Assembly: GCA_029975415.1 (NCBI GenBank) | Contig: JARKPE010000042.1 | Location: 1-37,079 of the forward strand | Source of the DNA: Dysgonamonadaceae bacterium | Lineage (GTDB): Bacteria > Bacteroidota > Bacteroidia > Bacteroidales > Dysgonomonadaceae | Direction of reading: 5' to 3' | DNA length: 37,079 nt | Shown: positions 8,481 through 14,999 of the stretch, piece by piece | Layout of the letters: each line of letters opens with the position of its first letter | Position numbering within the stretch: the first letter of the stretch is position 1 | The notes under the pieces: model-generated | The model's database searches: none | What the model was told of the DNA's origin: nothing | The model's input: the letters and a program-made list of their open reading frames with translations, nothing else | Made by a program: the position numbers and the translations under genes

Positions 8481-9542
8481 ATGAAATCTATCAAAATTAG
8501 TTACTATACTTTTCTTTTATTTACTCTTTTTTCTCTTTTTGTCTCATGCAATTCTTCTTCGAAGAAAAACGACAAAAACCCTGAAAACTATACTTATTAT
8601 CAGGAACACGGAGAAATTTTTCACACGAGTTTTCATATCAAATATGCTTATGAGAGATCGTTGTACGACGAGATCATGGATGAGCTTCACAGATTCGACC
8701 AATCTTTAAATCCATTTTTGGATTCGTCTGTCATCAGCAAAGTCAACCGAAACGAACCGGTAGAACTTGATACTTTTTTTATTTATGTCTTCAACAGAGC
8801 TATGGAAATTTCTGAAATTTCTGAGGGCAAATTCGATATCACATGTTCTCCATTTATCAACGCGTGGGGTTTTGGATTCAGAAACATGGATAATGTTACT
8901 CCGGAAACGATCGACAGCTTGAAACAATTTGTAGGTTACGACAAAATAAAATTGGAAAACGGGAAGATAGTGAAAAAAGATCCGCGCATACAGCTTAATA
9001 CATCAGCTATTGCGAAGGGATACTCGTGCGACATTATTGCTGATCTGTTTAAAAGACACGGCGTCGAGAACTACATGGTAGAAATTGGCGGAGAAATAGC
9101 AGCAAAAGGGATCAACGATAAGCAGGAATGCTGGCGAATCGGCATCGATAAACCGGTGGATGACAGCACCGGTATGCATCACGAGCTTCAAACTATTCTT
9201 TCCATCTGCAATAAGTGCCTGGCCACATCGGGGAATTACCGAAACTATTATGTGAAAAACGGGAAAAAGTTTGCTCACACCATTGATCCTCAAACCGGAT
9301 ATCCTTCCGAAAACGAAATGCTGAGTGCCACGGTTCTTGCCGACGATTGCATGACGGCTGACGCAATGGCTACCGCTTTCATGGCTTCCGGTCTGAAAAA
9401 ATCGGAGGAAATGGCAAAAAAAATTCCGGGATTGGAATACTACATTATATATTCTGCCCCCGATGGAAAAACAAAAACCGCTTTTTCTGAGGGATTGCTT
9501 GAGTTTTTTGCGGATAAAACCGAAGTTTTGGAAAAACATTAG
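8481..9542 (+). CDS. apbE: FAD:protein FMN transferase, lipoprotein
   Basis: ApbE attaches FMN from FAD to a Thr or Ser of partner flavoproteins such as Nqr or Rnf subunits, and works on the outer side of the inner membrane. The protein has a lipoprotein signal ending at Cys23 (LFVSC). The flavin-transferase body includes LDTFFIYVFNRAMEISEISEGKFDITCSP-type sequence, SAIAKGYSCDIIADLFKRHG, the GGEIAAKG strand, KFAHTIDPQTGYP and the Mg-binding DDCMTADAMATAFMASG, all characteristic. The length of 353 residues is typical. No Nqr or Rnf target is encoded in this window. The alkyltransferase gene begins 2 bp after the stop codon, indicating close coupling. Confidence 0.93.
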   Translation: MKSIKISYYTFLLFTLFSLFVSCNSSSKKNDKNPENYTYYQEHGEIFHTSFHIKYAYERSLYDEIMDELHRFDQSLNPFLDSSVISKVNRNEPVELDTFFIYVFNRAMEISEISEGKFDITCSPFINAWGFGFRNMDNVTPETIDSLKQFVGYDKIKLENGKIVKKDPRIQLNTSAIAKGYSCDIIADLFKRHGVENYMVEIGGEIAAKGINDKQECWRIGIDKPVDDSTGMHHELQTILSICNKCLATSGNYRNYYVKNGKKFAHTIDPQTGYPSENEMLSATVLADDCMTADAMATAFMASGLKKSEEMAKKIPGLEYYIIYSAPDGKTKTAFSEGLLEFFADKTEVLEKH

Positions 9543-9544
9543 TC

Positions 9545-10123
9545 ATGATGCAACCGTCAGCAACTTTTTATACATCCGCCGAACCTTTCATCATCGAACG
9601 AATGTCGTCCGAGGAAGAATCCTCGATCGCTATCAGTTATCATGTGTGCCAAACACAATACGGCAGTACACTCGTAGCTAACACACATAAGGGAATCTGC
9701 TTTATTGCTTTCGGCGATCGAGAAAGAACTTTGGAAGAATTAAAAATGCGTTTTCCGAAAGGAATTTTTCATTGGGAAGAAACAGAATTGCAATTTTCGG
9801 CAGTTAGCGCAATCGATCAATGCAGGCTGCTTCATAATGCTTTGCCTCTTCACCTTAAGGGAAGTGATTTCGAAATGGAAGTTTGGCAGGCATTATTGAC
9901 TATCCCCACTGGCGAAACCATCTCTTATGGCAGTATTGCACGGATGATTGGAAAACCAAACGCTGTGCGGGCTGTTGCAAGCGCTATCGGCAGAAATCCG
10001 ATTGCCTGCCTTATCCCCTGTCATCGTGTGTTGCGTGCTAATGGCAAGCTTGGAGGGTATCACTGGGGTATCGACATAAAGAAGAAAATTATCGATAGGG
10101 AATGTGTATCCATCTTACCTTGA
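9545..10123 (+). CDS. ogt: Methylated-DNA--protein-cysteine S-methyltransferase
   Basis: This suicide repair protein removes alkyl groups from O6-alkylguanine (and O4-alkylthymine) onto its own cysteine. The active-site motif is PCHRV with Cys159, preceded by the DNA-binding helix-turn-helix (ETISYGSIARMIGKPNAVRAVASAIGRNP, about 124-152) and the FEMEVWQALLTIP segment. The N-terminal half (SYHVCQTQYGSTLVANTHKGICFIAFGD) resembles the region before the catalytic domain in Ada. However, the Ada metal-cysteine and AraC-like domains are missing, so it is a stand-alone Ogt-type enzyme. At 192 residues the length is normal. It starts 2 bp after apbE. An alternative start at Met20 would leave the conserved domains intact. 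Confidence 0.93.
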   Translation: MMQPSATFYTSAEPFIIERMSSEEESSIAISYHVCQTQYGSTLVANTHKGICFIAFGDRERTLEELKMRFPKGIFHWEETELQFSAVSAIDQCRLLHNALPLHLKGSDFEMEVWQALLTIPTGETISYGSIARMIGKPNAVRAVASAIGRNPIACLIPCHRVLRANGKLGGYHWGIDIKKKIIDRECVSILP

Positions 10124-10152
10124 ATTTTAACAACATACCAAACATCAAAGAA

Positions 10153-11151
10153 ATGAAACGCTATCTTTTTTTTCTTATTTTTTGCATTGGTCTGACTATG
10201 AGTTTGTTTTCTCAGGAAAATAAATCGACGTATCCTTTCTTTCGATTCGATGGCGTGCTGAAAACAAAATTTGAATATGCACCTCCTATCGGCACATCGA
10301 GGTTTTCGGTACGTAATTCACGTCTTGGCGTTTCGGGGGAAATATATCCAAACGTCGATTATCGAGCGCAAGTTGAACTGAGCAATGAAGGAAAATTTGA
10401 AGTACTCGATTTGAGTGGTACTCTCAGACCGATTGAAGGACTGTCTCTAACGATTGGACAAACGAGCATTCCTATTTTCAACTCTTACACGATCAATCCG
10501 GGTGCGATGATGTTTGCCAATCGCACTTTTTTGGCAAAATATTATGCGGGGACGCGCGATATAGGTTTTGTGGCAAAATACGTAAAACGGATTGGAAACA
10601 TTCCTTTAGGTATGGAGTTCGGAGTATATAACGGGAACACGATCAATAATCCGGAATGGAGCGAAAAAATGTCAGTTGCGGGCCGATTGACTTTTGGAGG
10701 AATGAAAGGGTGGCGCTCTACAATGAAAATCTATGATTATCCAAATTTGCCAGATGTTCATTATCTTCTTTATGGGGCAGATCTTCGTTATGCTTCGGAC
10801 AATTGGAAAATAGAAACTGAGATAATGAAGCGCGATGACAAAGTCAATAGTGAAAATTTCGTTTCGGCATATTTGCAATCTGCATATTGTTTTCCTTTAA
10901 AAGATTCTTATCTCTTTAAAAATCTGATGCCGGCAGCACGTTACGATTTTATCGACAAAACGGGCAACGATGTTTTCGATGTCAATCGCTTAACTCTTGG
11001 AATAGGCTTCGGATTAAGCTCAAAACCGTTTGATTCGCTTCTTCGAATTGACTACGAATGGTATTTTGTAAACAACCGACTCGACTTCATGCACCAAAAT
11101 AAAGAAATGGATGCCAACAAACTGACCGTTGAGCTCGTTTATATCTTCTGA
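10153..11151 (+). CDS. OprO/OprP-like outer-membrane porin
   Basis: This is a 332-residue beta-barrel porin resembling the phosphate-selective OprO/OprP family as found in Bacteroidota. I chose the start at 10153 because it opens a clean signal peptide (MKRYLFFLIFCIGLTMSLFSQ, cleaved after Q or nearby); an upstream ATG at 10102 would add 17 polar residues in front. The mature part alternates short amphipathic strands: RFDGVLKTKFEYAPP, RFSVRNSRLGVSGEIYPNVDYRAQVEL and the GTLRPIEGLSLTIGQTSIPIF turn. It ends with an aromatic residue (VELVYIF), as outer-membrane proteins do. Substrate specificity cannot be assigned; no phosphate-regulation gene is nearby. It follows ogt by 29 bp and is probably the last gene of that cluster. 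Confidence 0.82.
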   Translation: MKRYLFFLIFCIGLTMSLFSQENKSTYPFFRFDGVLKTKFEYAPPIGTSRFSVRNSRLGVSGEIYPNVDYRAQVELSNEGKFEVLDLSGTLRPIEGLSLTIGQTSIPIFNSYTINPGAMMFANRTFLAKYYAGTRDIGFVAKYVKRIGNIPLGMEFGVYNGNTINNPEWSEKMSVAGRLTFGGMKGWRSTMKIYDYPNLPDVHYLLYGADLRYASDNWKIETEIMKRDDKVNSENFVSAYLQSAYCFPLKDSYLFKNLMPAARYDFIDKTGNDVFDVNRLTLGIGFGLSSKPFDSLLRIDYEWYFVNNRLDFMHQNKEMDANKLTVELVYIF

Positions 11152-11219
11152 TCGATCTGTAAATCTTTTCTTTCAGAGTTAAAATATTCAGTAAAAGAGA
11201 AAGTTCATATCTTTTTTTA

Positions 11220-11227
11220 TACTTTTG
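11220..11227 (+). promoter_or_regulatory. -7 box upstream of the DUF1080-PHP gene
   Basis: TACTTTTG matches TAnnTTTG and ends 33 nt before the start codon at 11261. A -33 TTTG at the right distance is not seen, so this is a partial match. Confidence 0.4.
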
Positions 11228-11260
11228 ACTCTCTGATAACAAAAAACAAATACTACATCC

Positions 11261-12646
11261 ATGAGTAAAAACAACATTATTTATGCCTCTGTCACGATTT
11301 TTCTGCTGTTAGCAGTCGGTGCATGTTCAAATTTCACATCAAAGCAGACACTTTTCGATGGCAACAGCATCGACCGATGGACAGCTCAAGGTGATGTCAA
11401 ACTTAACAACAGCATTCTTTCCCTGGGAAATGATGCTTCGCTGACACTTACCGACGGATCTTTTGACAACTTCGAATTAAAACTTACCGCTCGAACCATT
11501 GGGACCGGTAAGGGATTTATAGCATTTCATGCGGATAATCAGGGCAATGGCGGATATCGTGTGGCTTTAGACAACGACACATCGGCTACGCAATGGTGGA
11601 CCAAGACTGGCAGTTTGCTTTCGGTTCGTAATCTCGTAAAATCTTTAGTCAAAACCGACGAGTGGTTCGACCTGAGCATTCGTGTTGATGGCAAATCTAT
11701 CACCGTAAGGCTCAATGAATATCCTGTAGTGGAATATACCGAGCCGGTTAAACCTTTTCGCACCGCAGATCATGCTGACCAACTGCTATCAAAGGGGACG
11801 ATTTTTATAAAAAATACGGGTGTCGGCAATTTGGAGTTTAAGCATATTGCGATCGAAAAAATAAAACCCGCTTCGCCGGTTATTGTTTCGCGAATAGACG
11901 AATCTGCCGACGATATCATCAAATTGCATCAGGAAAATTTTCCCGTACTCGACTATCATGTTCACCTGAAAGGTGGTTGGACGGGCGAGCAGGCTGCGGA
12001 ACAATCCCGAAAGTTCGGCATAAATTATGCACTTGCGCCCAATTGCGGAATCGGATTTCCGATCCAAAATGATGCACAAGTCATCCATTATCTCGACAGC
12101 ATGAAAGGACAGCCTTTTGTCTTTGCCATGCAGGGCGAAGGCCGTGAGTGGCCTGTTACGTTTTCGAAAGAGGTACGCGACCGGTTCGACTATGTGTTTA
12201 CCGATGCCATGACATTCATCGACACAAAAGGAAATAGAACACGCCTGTGGATTCCCGAAGAAGTATTTATCGATGATGAGCAGAAATACATGGACTTGAT
12301 TGTCGATAAAATCGTAGAGGTGATGAAAGAACCTATGGATGTGTATGTAAACCCTACTTTCCTGCCGGATGTAATGAACGATCGTTACGATGAGTTCTGG
12401 ACCGAAGAACGCATGAACAGGGTAATAGATGCAATGGTACAAAACGGAAAAGCTCTCGAAATCAACAATCGATACAAAATTCCACACAAAGCATTTATAC
12501 ACAAAGCCAAAGCTGCCGGCTTGAAATTTTCTTTCGGCACAAATAACACGGATGCTAATCTCGGCAAACTCGAATATTGCATTGAAATGAAAAACGAATG
12601 CGGAATCACTGCAGACGATATGTTTAAACCTCACATCAAATTATAA
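11261..12646 (+). CDS. Lipoprotein with DUF1080-like beta-sandwich and PHP-like metal hydrolase domain
   Basis: Two domains can be read. A lipoprotein signal ends at Cys22 (AVGAC). Residues about 28-202 form a DUF1080 (3-keto-disaccharide hydrolase/LamG-like) beta-sandwich. Typical elements are LFDGNSIDRW, the FELKLTARTIGTGKGFIAFHAD strand pair and WFDLSIRVDGKSITVRLNEYPVVEY. Residues about 215-461 look like a PHP/amidohydrolase-type barrel. It has HVH (233-235) after strand one, GEG (292-294), NPTF, ALEINNRYKIP (398-408) and a C-terminal SFGTNNTDANLG (424-435), the pattern of PHP phosphoesterases. The metal ligands I infer are His233, His235, Glu293, Glu400 and Asp431. The lipid anchor implies a periplasmic or surface location, which is unusual for a PHP enzyme. 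Its stop codon overlaps the next start by one base. The substrate is unknown; a sugar or sugar-phosphate is a guess. Confidence 0.75.
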   Translation: MSKNNIIYASVTIFLLLAVGACSNFTSKQTLFDGNSIDRWTAQGDVKLNNSILSLGNDASLTLTDGSFDNFELKLTARTIGTGKGFIAFHADNQGNGGYRVALDNDTSATQWWTKTGSLLSVRNLVKSLVKTDEWFDLSIRVDGKSITVRLNEYPVVEYTEPVKPFRTADHADQLLSKGTIFIKNTGVGNLEFKHIAIEKIKPASPVIVSRIDESADDIIKLHQENFPVLDYHVHLKGGWTGEQAAEQSRKFGINYALAPNCGIGFPIQNDAQVIHYLDSMKGQPFVFAMQGEGREWPVTFSKEVRDRFDYVFTDAMTFIDTKGNRTRLWIPEEVFIDDEQKYMDLIVDKIVEVMKEPMDVYVNPTFLPDVMNDRYDEFWTEERMNRVIDAMVQNGKALEINNRYKIPHKAFIHKAKAAGLKFSFGTNNTDANLGKLEYCIEMKNECGITADDMFKPHIKL

Positions 12647-13056
12647 TGAAAACCGAACCGTCGAATAGAAGAATTACGCCCGAACGGATAATGGAACTTA
12701 AACCCAACGAAATTTTTGTTTTCGGAAGTAATCTCGAAGGAGCACACGGAGGTGGTGCTGCAGCTACTGCTTACCGACATTTTGGGGCCATTTGGGGACA
12801 AGGTGCAGGGTTACAAGGCAATTCTTATGGGATTCCCACCATGCATGGAGGTGTGGAAGCCATCAGACCCTACGTAGAAGAGTTTATCGACTTTGCCCGA
12901 TCGCATCCCGAATTGCATTTTTTGGTAACTCGCGTCGGATGTGGTATTGCCGGTTTTCGCGATGAAGAGATTGCTCCTTTGTTTGCAGAAGCCGCCCATC
13001 TCGAAAACGTTTGGCTGCCTGCAAGTTTCCTCGAAGTTATTGATGGGATGAAATAG
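12646..13056 (+). CDS. Small macro-like protein of the A1S_2505-type family
   Basis: This 136-residue cytosolic protein has no signal peptide. The core reads NEIFVFGSNLEGAHGGGAAATAY, then GLQGNSYGIPTM and FLVTRVGCGIAGFRDEEIAPLF. The arrangement of a Gly-rich loop after a beta strand, then a second strand leading to G-C-G-I-A-G-F, resembles the ADP-ribose-binding loops of macro domains. Related small proteins occur in phages and many Bacteroidota. Its start codon overlaps the upstream stop (TAATG), so it is translated together with the DUF1080-PHP lipoprotein. Whether that pairing is functional is unclear because the two proteins act on opposite sides of the membrane. The ADP-ribose link is inference from motif shape only. 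Confidence 0.72.
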   Translation: MKTEPSNRRITPERIMELKPNEIFVFGSNLEGAHGGGAAATAYRHFGAIWGQGAGLQGNSYGIPTMHGGVEAIRPYVEEFIDFARSHPELHFLVTRVGCGIAGFRDEEIAPLFAEAAHLENVWLPASFLEVIDGMK

Positions 13057-13357
13057 AAATACTTTGTCGCTCGTTTGACAAAAAACGATTGCTTCAATTC
13101 GAAAAGAAACCCATTTTCAAAAATAAATTATTCTCTTCATTTGGTGTATTTTGCAATTTGTCGCAACTAAAGACCAATTCGTAGTTTTGGGGAACGGTCA
13201 TTTTCCTGCTACACTATGTAGTCGTTCTTTTGAGGAATGCCTAAATGAGTAGTTTACCGATTCAATCATTTATTGATTAGCCGATGGCAACGAAAGTAAA
13301 TAGCGCATGATAGCTATTCGAAAACGTTTAAATGTTTTGGTCTTTTGTTATCATTTA
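13057..13357. other. First part of a gene-free stretch
   Basis: About 300 bp after the macro-like gene. There is a weak TTTGTC/GACAAA inverted repeat at about 13063-13082, without a T-run. I see no gene, RNA or clear regulatory element. Confidence 0.4.
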
Positions 13358-13945
13358 TATAGCCCACGGTTTCAACCGTGGAATTGAAAGGTTCATGAAA
13401 TGGTTTCAATGGATTCATCCATTTTGTTTAATATTTTAAATCCGCTTTCGTTTATTATTTTTGAAACCGTTGAAACGGTTGTATATTTCCCGTATTCTCT
13501 CATCACCCACGAATAAATTCGTGGGCTATAAAATACATCTAAAATTATATGATTGGATAACGCATTATCGCCATTCTCATGAATATATAATTCAATAAAC
13601 GCATCGTAATTTTGCCATAGCCCATGGTTTCAACCGTGGGATTGAGAGGTTCATGAAATGGTTTCAATGGATTCATCCATTTTGTTCAATATTTTAAATC
13701 CGCGTTCGTTTATTATTTTTGAAACCGTTGAAACGGTTGTATATTTCCCGTATTCTCTCATCACCCACGAATAAATTCGTGGGCTATAAAATACATCCAA
13801 AATTATATGATTGGGTAACGCATTATCGCCATTTTCATGAATATATAATTCGATAAACGCATCGTAATTTTGCCATAGCCCATGGTTTCAACCGTGGGAT
13901 TGAGTGGTTCATGAAATCGTTTTAATGGATTTATCCATTTTTGAT
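13358..13945. repeat. 258-bp tandem repeat, two full copies and one truncated copy
   Basis: The unit starts at 13358, 13616 and 13874, an exact 258-bp period; the third copy breaks off after about 70 bp. Each full unit is a 173-bp palindromic element (13358-13530 and 13616-13788) plus an 85-bp spacer. The first element is bounded by TATAGCCCACG and its complement CGTGGGCTATA. Inside it are four hairpins: CCACGGTT/AACCGTGG (13364-13381), AATGGA/TCCATT (13408-13423), AACCGTT/AACGGTT (13465-13480) and CCCACGAA/TTCGTGGG (13506-13525). The outer sequences resemble the REP-like palindromes linked to IS200-type (RAYT) transposases in Bacteroidota. No transposase is present here, so mobility would need a partner elsewhere. 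Confidence 0.85.
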
Positions 13946-14331
13946 CTATGGATGGTATGTACCCGATAATAATAACCCGATCGTCGGCGAAAATCCTGTC
14001 GTCCGCACTCGAGAAAAACTACATCGGACGAAAAAATTGTGGTTTCTACACTTCGTGATGAAGGAAATCCGTAGAAAATCGTTAAATATTGAGGCCAATT
14101 TAACACTATATTCCCCCCAAAATCTCCTCATCTTCACTCAAAGATGACACGTTCGGCGAGGAATGACTACCCGTTTTCACTTCGAAATGACACGATTGAC
14201 TTGCCATGACCTGTCATCTTGATGTGAAGAAAGCATGTCCGTCCCGAAAAGTCATGGTTTCTATGTTGCATATTACAAGGGGTTATGATATTTCCTCATT
14301 TCTTACTTTCTGCAGCGCAGCGTAATTTTCA
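13946..14331. other. Intergenic stretch with degenerate hairpins
   Basis: This stretch holds short inverted repeats such as TCGTCCG/CGGACGA (13999-14031) and TCATCTT/AAGATGA (14128-14147), and phrases like TTCGAAATGACA. Such phrases recall the dispersed intergenic repeats seen in environmental Bacteroidota. No gene is supported; the short frames on both strands have no family resemblance. Confidence 0.45.
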
Positions 14332-14450
14332 TGCAGATGATTCCGAATAAAATCTGCGTAAATCAGCGAGAAAAGAATCGGCGTTGATCTGCGAGAAAGA
14401 AAAAAATTCATCTCACGCAGATATTCGCAGATTAAAAAAACGCAGATGGG
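14332..14450. repeat. ATCTGCG/CGCAGAT inverted repeat cluster
   Basis: ATCTGCG occurs at 14352-14358 and 14387-14393. Its complement CGCAGAT occurs at 14416-14422, 14426-14432 and 14441-14447, with a further variant CAGCG in between. The opposite orientation of the two halves would fold the stretch into one long imperfect hairpin. Sequences of this type are scattered through many Bacteroidota genomes and are often mis-called as small genes. Confidence 0.7.
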
Positions 14451-14527
14451 ACGTATAATTCCCATTTCTAACTTCTCACTTCTTCACTTCATCTAAAAAT
14501 CATCCATTTTTCGAATCACACTTCCGT

Positions 14528-14560
14528 CGTATCTGCTCCGTACCTGCTCCGTATCTGCTC
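14528..14560. repeat. 11-bp tandem repeat, three copies
   Basis: CGTATCTGCTC, CGTACCTGCTC and CGTATCTGCTC follow each other directly, with a fourth truncated copy (CGTAC) after them. It is part of the same gene-free repeat island and has no evident coding role. Confidence 0.7.
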
Positions 14561-14821
14561 CGTACATGGTTCGAATGAACTTAAGGCCCAAAATAACGTA
14601 ATTTTCCAACCCCCACATGTAATTTTATATTCCCATTTCTTCGTTTCTAACTTTTTCACTCCTTTTATTTTGTAGTTCAAGTTTCCGAACTTCTGCTTGA
14701 AACAGCCGCAGCTGCAGCTTCCAAACTGTTTTTTTTTATTGTGTCCAACTTACGCTTAGACAATATCTATGTTTAAATACATGTTTTTACGGGGAGTCAA
14801 TTCGGGTGAATGTAGTTTTTA
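14561..14821. other. Last part of the repeat island
   Basis: This stretch holds pyrimidine-rich sequence (CCCATTTCTTCGTTTCTAAC, similar to a stretch near 14461) and a GCAGCTGCAGC palindromic patch followed by a run of T at about 14730-14738. No coding sequence is supported. Confidence 0.4.
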
Positions 14822-14857
14822 CAAAAAAATAACTGCCTACATAATAGACAGTTATTT
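14822..14857 (-). terminator. Rho-independent terminator of the tRNA-Gln transcript
   Basis: On the minus strand a perfect 9-bp stem (AAATAACTG/CAGTTATTT, 14827-14835 with 14849-14857) is followed directly by a T-run (14823-14829 on the plus strand is A-rich). It lies 11 nt beyond the tRNA 3' end and may also end readthrough from the helicase gene. Confidence 0.8.
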
Positions 14858-14867
14858 GTTAATGTTG

Positions 14868-14938
14868 TTGTCCTGCTCGGATTCGAACCAAGACAAACAG
14901 GACCAGAATCTGTTGTGCTACCATTACACCACAGGACA
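14868..14938 (-). tRNA. tRNA-Gln (anticodon CUG)
   Basis: The 71-nt cloverleaf folds on the minus strand. The acceptor stem TGTCCTG/CAGGACA is perfect with discriminator A. The D arm is GTGT-AATGGTA-GCAC. The anticodon arm is ACAGA-TTCTGGT-CCTGT with CTG at positions 34-36. The T arm is CTTGG-TTCGAAT-CCGAG. The variable loop has four bases. The 31-39 pair is A-C, a mismatch next to the anticodon loop. CCA is not encoded. The promoter at 14950-14981 and the hairpin at 14822-14857 make it a separate transcription unit. Confidence 0.93.
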
Positions 14939-14949
14939 ATTTGTGAGTG

Positions 14950-14981
14950 CAAAAGTATAAAATAAATTGCGATTTTGCAAA
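14950..14981 (-). promoter_or_regulatory. Promoter of tRNA-Gln
   Basis: On the minus strand TTTG (14978-14981), a 20-bp spacer and TACTTTTG (14950-14957) match the Bacteroidota consensus exactly. Transcription would begin about 5 nt upstream of the mature tRNA 5' end. Confidence 0.75.
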
Positions 14982-14999
14982 AGTTCCGAAACGAAAAAA

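Noticed and set aside
11161-11260. Possible terminator or inverted repeat (CAGAGTTAAAA and TTTTGACTCTCTG) between the porin and DUF1080-PHP genes
   Set aside because: The arms match imperfectly over a loop of about 40 bases, and the right arm overlaps the likely -7 box.
11789-12634. 281-residue open frame antisense to the DUF1080-PHP gene
   Set aside because: The sense frame has a signal peptide, ordered motifs and coupling to the next gene; the antisense product has low-complexity Phe/His-rich sequence without recognisable domains.
13999-14031. TCGTCCG/CGGACGA inverted repeat as a terminator
   Set aside because: The loop is 19 nt and neither strand has a T-run after the stem.
14283-14465. 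60-residue reading frame on the minus strand across the ATCTGCG repeats
   Set aside because: It is made of the dispersed repeat itself (REMNFFLSRRS-type sequence), which is commonly mis-called as protein; no promoter or conserved domain.
14566-14576. GGTTCGAAT in the repeat island, resembling the T-arm of the nearby tRNA-Gln (possible att site)
   Set aside because: The match is only about nine bases of the near-universal T-loop sequence and lies on the opposite strand to the tRNA. No integrase is present.
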